A model generated the notes under the pieces. That model was not told the origin of the DNA, did no database searches, and saw only the letters and a program-made list of their open reading frames with translations. The translations under genes were made by a program, and so were the position numbers. Of a DNA stretch of 6,103 bases, positions 1-5,969 are shown piece after piece. Each line of letters opens with the position of its first letter. Position 1 is the first letter of the stretch. Source of the DNA: a candidate division BRC1 bacterium ADurb.BinA292 (GTDB lineage Bacteria > Sumerlaeota > Sumerlaeia > MVZB01); NCBI GenBank assembly GCA_002068205.1, contig MVZB01000208.1, positions 1 to 6,103 of the forward strand, in the 5' to 3' direction.

Positions 1-1083
1 AGCACGAATATCGACCGGGACGGGCATTCGCCCAACGAGACACAGGTGCGCGAGGGGTTGACGCGATTTTTTCGCGACGCACCGCGGACGATCATCCTGA
101 CGTCGTTTTCGACCAACATCGACCGGATCCAGACGATTCTGGACCTGGCGCACCAGTTCGGGCGCAAGGTGGCGATCTGCGGCTTCAGCCTGGACCGCAA
201 CTTCAACATCGCCGGCGAGCTGGGGCTGCTGCAATACCCGGCGGGGCTGGTGCTTCCGTTGCACGAGCTGCGGCAGGTTCCGCCCGAGTCGCGCGTAATC
301 ATTACGACGGGCTCGCAGGGCGAGCCGCTGTCGGCGCTCTCGCGGATGGCGCTCAACAGTTTTCGGGGCTACACGGTGCAGCCCGAAGACCTGATCATTT
401 TCAGCTCGCGGATCATTCCGGGCAATGAGCGCTCGATTTACAAGCTGATCAACCATTTCTATCGGCACGGGGCGAAGGTGGTGACCGAACGCGACGGGGC
501 GGTGCACGCCTCGGGGCACGCCTACCGCGATGAGATGCGGCTGCTGCTCAGGGAGGTTCGGCCGCGGTTCTTCATGCCGATTCATGGCGAGCTGCGCCAG
601 CTCATGCGCCACGGCGAACTGGCGATCGAGTGCGGGCTGAAGGAGGAGGAGGTTTTCATCCTGGAGAACGGCATGCAGCTCAACCTGGGCGAGGACTGGG
701 CCGAAGCGCAGCCGACCGACTGGGCCGGGATCGTGCTCGTGGACGGGCGGATGATGGACGGCGTGGAGCAGATCGTGCTGCGCGACCGGAAGCACCTGGC
801 CGAGGACGGGATGCTGACGGTGATCCTGGTGATCGACAAGCAATCGCACCGGATCATGGCGGGTCCCGACCTGGTTTCGCGGGGATTCATCGTGGTGGAC
901 AACAACGAGCCGCTGATGCAGGGGTGCAAGGATCTGGTGGCGCGCACGTTTGAGGAATGCCCCAAGGAAAGCCAGGAGGAATGGGACACGGTGAAGGCGG
1001 CGGTGCGCAAGGCGCTGCGGCGGTATCTGGCCGATCAGACCGATCGCTATCCGGTCATCCTGCCGGTGGTGGTGGAGATCTAG
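1..1083 (+). CDS. rnj: Ribonuclease J, 3' portion (5' end outside window)
   Basis: RNase J is a cytoplasmic metallo-beta-lactamase/beta-CASP nuclease with endonuclease and 5'-to-3' exonuclease activity in mRNA decay and RNA maturation. The frame is open from base 1, so the visible 360 residues are the C-terminal two thirds of a protein usually near 550 aa. The first residues, STN, are the end of the family's DSTN metal-binding motif. Then come a beta-CASP region with TSFSTNIDR (about 34-42) and TGSQGEP (103-109), the HASGHA motif (169-174), PIHGE (193-197) with the later conserved His, and a C-terminal domain with LRDR, AGPDLVSRGF and a final ILPVVVEI. All follow Bacillus RNase J1 closely in order and spacing. 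There is no long tail after the usual C-terminal domain. The GTG at base 46 is internal, not the start. The gene lies 120 bp before the chosen uppS start, on the same strand, and may be co-transcribed with it. Identification is firm; J1 versus J2 type cannot be decided. Confidence 0.95.
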   Translation, partial: STNIDRDGHSPNETQVREGLTRFFRDAPRTIILTSFSTNIDRIQTILDLAHQFGRKVAICGFSLDRNFNIAGELGLLQYPAGLVLPLHELRQVPPESRVIITTGSQGEPLSALSRMALNSFRGYTVQPEDLIIFSSRIIPGNERSIYKLINHFYRHGAKVVTERDGAVHASGHAYRDEMRLLLREVRPRFFMPIHGELRQLMRHGELAIECGLKEEEVFILENGMQLNLGEDWAEAQPTDWAGIVLVDGRMMDGVEQIVLRDRKHLAEDGMLTVILVIDKQSHRIMAGPDLVSRGFIVVDNNEPLMQGCKDLVARTFEECPKESQEEWDTVKAAVRKALRRYLADQTDRYPVILPVVVEI

Positions 1084-1147
1084 GCCCGCCGGCGAGGGAA
1101 GTTTCGCGGGGAATGAAGGGGACGGATGGGCGTGTGCCACGCCGCGA

Positions 1148-1163
1148 CCGCGCGGGGGCGCGG
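1148..1163 (+). other. GC-rich hairpin between rnj and uppS
   Basis: CCGCGC and GCGCGG form a perfect 6-bp inverted repeat around a GGGG loop, 65 bp after the RNase J stop. No T-run follows (the next bases are GCCCGTTAAAGC), so it is not a standard intrinsic terminator. It could be an RNA-stability or attenuation element, or chance in GC-rich DNA. It would lie inside coding sequence if uppS began at the ATG at 1126. Confidence 0.25.
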
Positions 1164-1203
1164 GCCCGTTAAAGCATTGATGTTCCGGGCGGAGCGGGGC
1201 AAT

Positions 1204-2055
1204 ATGAGCGAGGATGGATGCAGCCCGCGGAAAGTAATCGCGATGACCACGATGACGATGGCCCAAAGCTGGTGGCCCAAGGCGGCGGAGCGCTGGAGCG
1301 AAAGCGAGCGGCGGCTGCTGGGACTGCTGGATCCGTCGCGGCTGCCGGCGCACGTGGCGGTGATCATGGACGGCAACGGGCGCTGGGCGCGCCAGCGCGG
1401 CCTGATCAGCCGGATCAAGGGGCACGAGGCGGGGATCGAATCGGTGCGCGAGGCGACGCGGACGTGCGCCGAACTGGGGCTGCGGGTGCTGACGCTGTAT
1501 GCGTTTTCGAAGGAGAACTGGGCGCGGCCGAGCGCGGAGGTGAGCGCCCTGATGAACCTGCTGTCGCGGTTTCTCGTGGCCGAGCGCGACGAGCTGATGG
1601 AGAACAACATCCGGCTGCGGATGATCGGCGCGCGCGAGGACCTGCCCGACTCGGCGCGGCGGGCGCTGGATGAAACGATGGCGCTGACCGCGGGCAACGA
1701 CGGGATGACGCTGAACCTGGCGCTGAGCTACGGGGCGCGGGATGAACTGGCGCGGGCGACGCGGCGCATCGCCGAAGCCGTCGAGCGCGGCGAGCTGCGG
1801 CCCGAGCAGATCACGCCGGACGTCATCGCCCAGCATCTGGACACGGCTGACCTGCCCGACCCGGATCTGCTGATCCGGACGAGCGGGGAGCTGCGGGTGA
1901 GCAACTTTCTGCTGTGGCAGATCGCGTATGCCGAGATCCACGTGACGCCGGTGCTGTGGCCCGACTTCCGCCGCGAACAATTATTGAGCGCCCTGGTGGA
2001 CTTTCAGGGGCGGGAAAGACGCTACGGGACCGTACGCGACCTGAACGAAAGCTGA
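1204..2055 (+). CDS. uppS: Undecaprenyl diphosphate synthase (cis-prenyltransferase)
   Basis: UppS condenses eight isopentenyl diphosphates onto farnesyl diphosphate, making the C55 carrier precursor for peptidoglycan and other envelope polymers at the cytoplasmic membrane face. From this start (283 aa) the cis-prenyltransferase motifs appear in order: HVAVIMDGNGRWA with the catalytic Asp near residue 56, KGHEAG, YAFSKENWARP, LNLALSYGARDEL, DPDLLIRTSGELRVSNFLLWQ and a final WPDF...RERRYG. The start is uncertain. ATG 1204 has GGAG nine bases upstream. ATG 1243 has GGAAAG eight bases upstream and gives 270 aa, nearer the usual 240-260. ATG 1126 would give 309 aa with an arginine- and glycine-rich front unlike the family. 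Homologs normally begin a few tens of residues before the MDGNGRWA motif, so 1204 and 1243 are the realistic choices. cdsA follows after 13 bp, a pairing common in bacteria. All key residues are present, so the enzyme should be active. Confidence 0.95.
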   Translation: MSEDGCSPRKVIAMTTMTMAQSWWPKAAERWSESERRLLGLLDPSRLPAHVAVIMDGNGRWARQRGLISRIKGHEAGIESVREATRTCAELGLRVLTLYAFSKENWARPSAEVSALMNLLSRFLVAERDELMENNIRLRMIGAREDLPDSARRALDETMALTAGNDGMTLNLALSYGARDELARATRRIAEAVERGELRPEQITPDVIAQHLDTADLPDPDLLIRTSGELRVSNFLLWQIAYAEIHVTPVLWPDFRREQLLSALVDFQGRERRYGTVRDLNES

Positions 2056-2068
2056 GCGCGCCGAGCCG

Positions 2069-2911
2069 ATGCTGATCGCCCGCGTCATCTCCGCCATCAT
2101 CTTTTTCGCGTTCTTTTTTCTGGGGTTGTTCAATCCGCTGTTCGTCTGGGCGCTGCCGCTGCTGCTGGCGGTGGCGGCGCTGTCGGCGTTGAAGGAGTTT
2201 GCGCATTTTGCCCCGCAGCGTCCGCGTCCGTCGTTCGTCTGGCTGGCGTACGGCGCCGCGCTGCTGATGCTGGCCGACGCCTATTATTATGAACTGGATC
2301 ACGCGCTGGCAATCCTGGGCTTGTTGACCGTGATCAGTCTGGGGTGGGGGACGCTGTCGCTCGAGCGCGACTCGACGAGCATGGCGGGGGTCTGCCTGAT
2401 CGGCACGCTCTACGTGACGCTGCCGCTGGCGCTGATCACGATCATCTGGCGGACGGCGGTGCAGAGCAACAACCAGGACGGCCAGCACTACATTATTTTT
2501 CTGGTGCTGGGGACGCAGGCGTCGGACGTGGGAGCGTATTTCATCGGGCGGCTGCTGGGGCGGCATAAGATGGCGCCGCGGATCAGTCCCGGCAAGTCGT
2601 GGGAGGGGTTCGCCGGGGGGGTGGCGTTCACGCTGCTGCTGGCGGTGCTGGCCAAGCTCTTCTGGAACAATATTGACCGGTTGTTCGGGTGGTATGAAAT
2701 CGTGGGGTTCGCGCTCGTGTTCAGCATGGTGGGGCCGGTGGGCGACCTGGCCGAAAGCTGGCTGAAGCGGACGGCGGGGATCAAGGACTCGGGGCGGACG
2801 TTCACCGGCCACGGCGGCGTGCTGGACATCATCGACAGTCTGCTGTTCACGACGATCATCTACTATATCTACCTTGGGCTTTCACCGCGCCACGAGATCG
2901 GGATTTTTTGA
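2069..2911 (+). CDS. cdsA: Phosphatidate cytidylyltransferase (CDP-diglyceride synthase)
   Basis: CdsA is an integral membrane enzyme that joins phosphatidic acid and CTP to give CDP-diacylglycerol and pyrophosphate, the branch point for all phospholipid synthesis. The 280 aa length is typical. Hydrophobic segments lie near residues 5-40, 57-70, 78-93, 106-127, 141-162, 183-198, 210-224 and 257-270. The C-terminal half carries DVGAYFIGRLLG (153-164), SPGKSWEG (173-180), GDLAES (225-230) and the family signature at 230-257, including K233, R234, KDSG (239-242), GHGG (247-250) and the acidic pair D253 and D256 that belongs to the metal site of known CdsA structures. The signature usually reads LDRxDS; here it is LDIIDS, so Ile replaces the Arg. 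FTGHGG replaces the usual PGHGG. The start 13 bp after uppS has no clear Shine-Dalgarno site, so translation is probably coupled to uppS. dxr and rseP, frequent next neighbours elsewhere, are absent; a convergent gene follows. Confidence 0.94.
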   Translation: MLIARVISAIIFFAFFFLGLFNPLFVWALPLLLAVAALSALKEFAHFAPQRPRPSFVWLAYGAALLMLADAYYYELDHALAILGLLTVISLGWGTLSLERDSTSMAGVCLIGTLYVTLPLALITIIWRTAVQSNNQDGQHYIIFLVLGTQASDVGAYFIGRLLGRHKMAPRISPGKSWEGFAGGVAFTLLLAVLAKLFWNNIDRLFGWYEIVGFALVFSMVGPVGDLAESWLKRTAGIKDSGRTFTGHGGVLDIIDSLLFTTIIYYIYLGLSPRHEIGIF

Positions 2912-2942
2912 GCAGGGGAGCGGCGGCGCCGGTATTCGCGCG

Positions 2943-4721
2943 CTACTCGGCGGCGGGGCGCAGATCGTAGACCAGAAACTCCTGGTCGCGATAGACCGGG
3001 TCGCGGCCGGCGAGCGGATACTGAACCTGGCGGACGAGGTGTGTTGCACCGTAGCGGTCGCGCAATTGGCGGAGTTGATCGAGGGAAAGCTGCTGCGACA
3101 TGCGGGTCAGGTTGGCGCGGCCCAGCGCGCGCACGGCCTTCGGATTCAGGTCGCACTCCACGCCGAACAGATCGCACAGACGCTTGAACCAGGTCAGATA
3201 ATCAACGCCCTGATGGGGGAACCGGTGCAGGTCGGCGACGAGGCCGCGGCCCGTCCGCATGGGGAATTCATTGAGGCCAATGCCATAGGTGCGGATGGGG
3301 AGAATAAAGACGGCGTCGGGCGGCGTGTTTTTGGCCACCCACTGCTCCACGGGGACGCCGGGGCGGGCGACCAGGTGGAACGGTCGCCCGAGGGCCACGC
3401 CGGCCGCGACAAGGGCGATTGTCGCCGCGAGGGCCCAGGCGTGCCGCTTCAGGCGCGTTGAATCAAGTGATGCGATGTTCCGGGGCAGCGGCAGCGGGCG
3501 GGCGAGCAGCCAGGCGATGTAGGGCGCGCAGAGAATCTGGGCGACGACGCTGAGCCGGAAGAACTGGGATTTGCCGACGAAGTCGATCGGGGTGCGTTCG
3601 ACGAAGAACCAGCCGGCGAACATCAGCAGCAGGCAGGTTGCGACGATCGCGCCGTGGGCGCGGTCGAGCGGCCCGTGCGGACGCTTAAGCAGCCAGCCGG
3701 CGGCGCCCAGCGCGAGGACAATGCCGAAGCAGATGAAGCGCTTGAGCGGCCAGGTGGAGGGGATCGTATGATGCGGGTGGCGGAAGTAGCCGAAGATCAG
3801 AATGTAGGGGATGTCGGTTTCGGGCGTCGGCGGGGCCGCGAGCTGGTTGCGCAGCGTCGGGAGGAGGTTGGGCAGGCCGATCAGGAGGGCGAGGGCAAGG
3901 GCGGCGAGTCCGCGCGGCAGGCTGAGCGGGAGCTGGAGGGGACGGGCCAGGAGCACGAGGACCGCGCAAAGGATGAAAAAGTGCTGGCCCGAACTGAGGT
4001 GCAGGTTGATCGCCAGGCCGAGCGGAAGGGACCCGGCGAGCGGCCGCCCGGCGGCGATCAGGAACGCGGCCAGCAGGCCGAGCAGCATGCCCGCCACCTG
4101 CGGGTTGACGAACGGGTAAAAGAAGCCGTGATCGCCGAGGGCGACCAGACTCCAGCGGCCGGGGGCGTAGGTGAGAAGGACGAACAGATACGCGGCGGCG
4201 GCGCAGAGCTCGGCCCGCGCGAAACGAGGGATGATCCGGTGGGCGATGAGGCGGAAGAGCAACGCCAGCGCGGCGAAACCGAGCAGCCAGAGCCCGAAGA
4301 ACAGGGGCGGGAGCAGGGCCGGCGGGAAGAGCGCGCAGGCCCTGACGAAGAAATAATAGCCGTTGAACCCGGCGCTGGCGCGGACGAACCAGTCGGTAGC
4401 GAGGAATGAAGGGTCGCGTGCGTGCTCGATCAGGGAATGATAGAGGACGTAGTTGTGACGGTCGTATTCGTAACCGACGCGCAGCATGCCGACGAGGATG
4501 GCGAGCAGCGACCAGATGACGCGGGAGCGGGCTTTGCCGCGGCGATCGAGTGCCATCCAGAACAGGCCGGCGGCGGCAAGGATGAGCAGGACGGCCGGGG
4601 CGAGGCGATCGTCGGCGGAGAGCGGGGCGATCGGGAGCAGAAGCAGCGCGGCCGCGGCCAGGAGCAAACCTGCGGGCGCGAAGTGGCGGAAAGCGGGAGG
4701 GATTGGCGGGAAAGGGGCCAT
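2943..4721 (-). CDS. Large polytopic membrane protein, GT-C/DUF6798-like layout
   Basis: The function is unknown. The 592 aa product has about 12-14 hydrophobic segments between residues 15 and 445 (for example 15-33, 40-58, 67-83, 135-160, 172-188, 208-225, 233-260, 270-288, 327-345, 356-374, 388-408, 428-445) and a soluble tail from 446 to 592. The first large loop holds RDPSFLATDWFV (102-113). A central loop holds HPHHTIPSTWP (315-325), with IDFVGKSQFFRLS (379-391) just before a late segment. The tail begins with EQWVAKNTPPDAVFILP (459-475). The DPSFL..DWF loop and a tail opening with TPPDAVF..P recall DUF6798 and other GT-C-fold proteins of glycosyltransferase or oligosaccharyltransferase type. 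This is pattern memory, not a search result. No classical ExD/DxD catalytic pair of a characterised transferase stands out, so no reaction is assigned. The ATG lacks a Shine-Dalgarno site but lies 8 bp after a -10-like box. The gene ends 31 bp from the convergent cdsA stop and appears monocistronic. Confidence 0.85.
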   Translation of the reverse strand: MAPFPPIPPAFRHFAPAGLLLAAAALLLLPIAPLSADDRLAPAVLLILAAAGLFWMALDRRGKARSRVIWSLLAILVGMLRVGYEYDRHNYVLYHSLIEHARDPSFLATDWFVRASAGFNGYYFFVRACALFPPALLPPLFFGLWLLGFAALALLFRLIAHRIIPRFARAELCAAAAYLFVLLTYAPGRWSLVALGDHGFFYPFVNPQVAGMLLGLLAAFLIAAGRPLAGSLPLGLAINLHLSSGQHFFILCAVLVLLARPLQLPLSLPRGLAALALALLIGLPNLLPTLRNQLAAPPTPETDIPYILIFGYFRHPHHTIPSTWPLKRFICFGIVLALGAAGWLLKRPHGPLDRAHGAIVATCLLLMFAGWFFVERTPIDFVGKSQFFRLSVVAQILCAPYIAWLLARPLPLPRNIASLDSTRLKRHAWALAATIALVAAGVALGRPFHLVARPGVPVEQWVAKNTPPDAVFILPIRTYGIGLNEFPMRTGRGLVADLHRFPHQGVDYLTWFKRLCDLFGVECDLNPKAVRALGRANLTRMSQQLSLDQLRQLRDRYGATHLVRQVQYPLAGRDPVYRDQEFLVYDLRPAAE

Positions 4722-4729
4722 CGGCGGCG

Positions 4730-4758
4730 AGGATAACGAGCCGGCGGCTGAAAGTGAA
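4730..4758 (-). promoter_or_regulatory. Promoter of the 592-aa membrane protein gene, leaderless arrangement
   Basis: On the minus strand TTCACT (4758-4753; 4 of 6 matches to TTGACA) is followed after exactly 17 bp by TATCCT (4735-4730; 4 of 6 to TATAAT). Only 8 bp, CGCCGCCG, separate the -10-like box from the ATG at 4721, so transcription would begin at or next to the start codon. The absence of any Shine-Dalgarno sequence there fits this. Two 4-of-6 matches alone are weak evidence; the spacing and position strengthen it. Confidence 0.45.
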
Positions 4759-4782
4759 CCGGGGAAAGGGAGGGATCAGGAG

Positions 4783-4896
4783 GACGAGGGGGTTTCGAGA
4801 GCCGAGGACGGGGGACGAGAGCCGAGAGCCGAATCTTGGGGGGGCCGTTCTGGGCGACTACGAAGACGAGGGACGAGGACGAAGATGATGGACGAG
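4783..4896 (+). repeat. Purine-rich degenerate GACGAG / CGAGAGCCGA repeats
   Basis: The gap between the membrane-protein promoter and the lipoprotein operon terminator holds short purine-rich repeats. CGAGAGCCGA occurs at 4796-4805, 4816-4825 and 4823-4832. GACGAG occurs at 4783, 4814, 4865, 4872 and 4891, with a GACGAA variant at 4878. Units are imperfect and separated, so this is decayed simple-sequence filler and not a CRISPR array (no spaced long identical repeats). Short plus-strand open frames crossing it encode only low-complexity Arg/Glu/Gly sequence and are not called. Confidence 0.6.
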
Positions 4897-4934
4897 AAAA
4901 AAAGCAACGCCCCCCGGGGCGAGCCCGGGGGGCG
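4895..4934 (-). terminator. Intrinsic terminator of the TRL lipoprotein operon
   Basis: A perfect 11-bp GC stem (CGCCCCCCGGG at 4908-4918 with CCCGGGGGGCG at 4924-4934) closes a 5-base loop. On the minus strand it is followed by TTGC and seven T residues (A-run at 4897-4903). It lies 29 bp after the stop of the second lipoprotein gene. The plus-strand side has no T-run, so it works only for the minus strand. Confidence 0.92.
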
Positions 4935-4963
4935 CAGGCGATGGTTCGCGATGTGGTGAAAGG

Positions 4964-5374
4964 TCAACGGCCGTGGGCGATGATCTTCATCTGGGTGAAG
5001 ACCCCCAGGACCTGCATCACCTCATAGTCGGCGTAGGCCACTTCATCCAGGTTGCCCTCGCGGGCGGCATTTTCGATGCTGACATCCCCCCAGGAGAAGG
5101 AGAGATAGGGGATGAACGGGATGCACAGGTAATTGGCCTGCGACACGCCCGTTTTGCCGGGTTGGGCGGGTGTCTCGGCGAAGTTGTAGGAGAGGGGGGC
5201 CGAGACCTGTTCGTAGATGAAGCCCGGAGGGGGCTGAACCGGGACGACCGGGAGGCTCTGGCCGAGCGAGCCCATCATGCGGCTCTGCGCGGGGAACCAT
5301 CCGGGCCGAAAGGCACAGCCACCAAGCAGCGCGACCGACACGACCGTCATGACGAGTAAACCCATGCGGCGCAT
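4964..5374 (-). CDS. TRL-like lipoprotein, second of a tandem pair (136 aa)
   Basis: This is a small secreted lipoprotein of unknown role. The signal peptide MRRMGLLVMTVVSVALLGGC has lipobox LGGC with lipidated Cys20; Ala at +2 would not retain it in the inner membrane under the E. coli Lol rule. The mature part aligns with the upstream paralog: APL (59-61), an ET then GK.GVS block (67-78), GDVSIENAA (96-104), ADYE (115-118) and a GVFTQMKIIAHGR end, matching the layout of TRL-like (tRNA-associated locus) proteins. It is more diverged than its neighbour. A proline-rich insert follows the Cys (to about residue 51), NYLCIPFIPYLSFSW replaces the usual ILGLVALG stretch, and the end is AHGR instead of VYGD/E. 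The ATG at 5374 is chosen over the longer frame from 5491 because it is preceded by perfect AGGAGG with a 6-base spacer and begins a classical signal peptide. It starts 46 bp after the first gene and ends just before the terminator. Confidence 0.88.
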   Translation of the reverse strand: MRRMGLLVMTVVSVALLGGCAFRPGWFPAQSRMMGSLGQSLPVVPVQPPPGFIYEQVSAPLSYNFAETPAQPGKTGVSQANYLCIPFIPYLSFSWGDVSIENAAREGNLDEVAYADYEVMQVLGVFTQMKIIAHGR

Positions 5375-5380
5375 GGTCGA

Positions 5381-5386
5381 CCTCCT
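5381..5386 (-). promoter_or_regulatory. Ribosome binding site deciding the start of the second lipoprotein
   Basis: AGGAGG on the minus strand, six bases before the ATG at 5374. It rules out the longer frame starting at 5491, which would overlap the preceding gene and bury the signal peptide at residue 40. Confidence 0.85.
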
Positions 5387-5420
5387 GTGCAAAAGGTAGG
5401 AGCGCGGCGGGAGAGGGCGA

Positions 5421-5747
5421 TCAGTCGCCATAGACCACCGTGCGGTAGCGCTGATAGACGCCGAAGACGTTGAAGAATTCGTAGTCGGCATGCTTGATGG
5501 TGCGGATGCCGGCGCGGTCGGCCGCTTCGGCGGCGCTGGCGTCGCCCAGGGCGACCAGGCCCAGGATCGACATGCTCTCGGAGACGCCGCGCTTGCCGGT
5601 CACGTCGGTCTCATCGTAGTCGATGTCCAGGGGGGCCTGGAAATCGGAGAAAGCCACGCCCATCGGCGGGATCACCGGGGCGCTCAGGCAACCGGCCAGC
5701 GGCAAGACGGCGCCGGCCAGGAGGAGGCAGACGAGCAGACGCTTCAT
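5421..5747 (-). CDS. TRL-like lipoprotein, first of a tandem pair (108 aa)
   Basis: This small lipoprotein resembles the TRL-like family, named for a tRNA-associated locus; its function is not known. The signal peptide MKRLLVCLLLAGAVLPLAGC ends in lipobox LAGC with Cys20. Leu at +2 suggests outer-membrane sorting if the Lol rule applies. The mature chain has QAPLDIDYDET (37-47), GKRGVSES (51-58), ILGLVALGDASAAEAA (61-76), GIRTIKHADYE (80-90), then FGVYQRYRTVVYGD to the end. This sequence, in which a stretch like ILGLxALGDAS is followed by GIxxIxxxDY and closes with YGxYxxxTVVYGE/D, is the characteristic TRL pattern, and about 100 aa is typical length. The ATG is preceded by AAGGAG with a 6-base spacer. 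It is the promoter-proximal gene of a two-gene unit with its paralog. No tRNA gene is visible nearby. Confidence 0.9.
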   Translation of the reverse strand: MKRLLVCLLLAGAVLPLAGCLSAPVIPPMGVAFSDFQAPLDIDYDETDVTGKRGVSESMSILGLVALGDASAAEAADRAGIRTIKHADYEFFNVFGVYQRYRTVVYGD

Positions 5748-5934
5748 GGAAAGCTCCTTCCTCGAGTCTGATCAGGGGGATTGGCGGGCCGGCAGTTGAC
5801 CCCGGCCTCATGGACAACGGGAGAAGGTGCTGGCGGACCGGGGCGGAGTTGGCAGCGGTGCGCCGCAGCCCAAACCGAGCGGTGGGAAACGCGCGGCTGC
5901 CCACCGGCGGTCGTTATCAGCACATACCCGAGCA
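5748..5934 (-). other. Long 5' leader of the TRL lipoprotein operon
   Basis: With the promoter at 5969-5941, transcription should begin near 5934, leaving about 187 untranslated bases before the first lipoprotein. The leader contains AAGGAG (5759-5754) before the ATG. It also has two inverted repeats whose arms interlock: GGTGGG (5905-5900) with CCCACC (5886-5881), and CAGCC (5899-5895) with GGCTG (5870-5866). They could be alternative hairpins or a pseudoknot, or chance in GC-rich sequence. I recognise no known riboswitch and no supported protein gene here. Confidence 0.4.
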
Positions 5935-5940
5935 AGCGGG

Positions 5941-5969
5941 AGTCTAGTGAGGGGCCGGGTGAATGTCAA
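5941..5969 (-). promoter_or_regulatory. Sigma70-type promoter of the TRL lipoprotein operon
   Basis: On the minus strand a perfect TTGACA (5969-5964) is followed after exactly 17 bp by TAGACT (5946-5941; 4 of 6 matches to TATAAT, with the key first T, second A and last T). It points at the lipoprotein genes and is the best promoter match I found in the window. Confidence 0.7.

Noticed and set aside
582..1010. Minus-strand open frame of 142 codons inside RNase J
   Set aside because: Serine- and arginine-rich shadow of a well-conserved gene, with no motif of its own.
1823..2812. Minus-strand open frame of 329 codons across uppS and cdsA
   Set aside because: It is antisense to two firmly identified genes, and its product is low-complexity Arg/Gln/Pro/His sequence typical of a GC-rich shadow frame.
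2895..2942. Possible shared terminator between convergent cdsA and the membrane-protein gene
   Set aside because: There is a T6 run at the cdsA stop, but no convincing stem directly before it on either strand.
3654..4409. Plus-strand open frame of 251 codons inside the membrane-protein gene
   Set aside because: The product is almost only Glu, Arg, Gly, Gln and Ala with no domain-like pattern; the opposite strand encodes a coherent multi-spanning protein.
4796..4832. Short repeats considered as a CRISPR-like array
   Set aside because: The units are about 10 bp, overlapping and imperfect, with no regular spacers and no cas genes.
4422..4959. Overlapping plus-strand open frames through the repeat region
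   Set aside because: Composition follows the purine-rich repeats and the antisense of the membrane protein; no ribosome binding site and no recognisable fold.
5375..5491. 39-residue upstream extension of the second lipoprotein
   Set aside because: It overlaps the first lipoprotein gene and would put the signal peptide in the middle of the protein; the AGGAGG site fixes the start at 5374.
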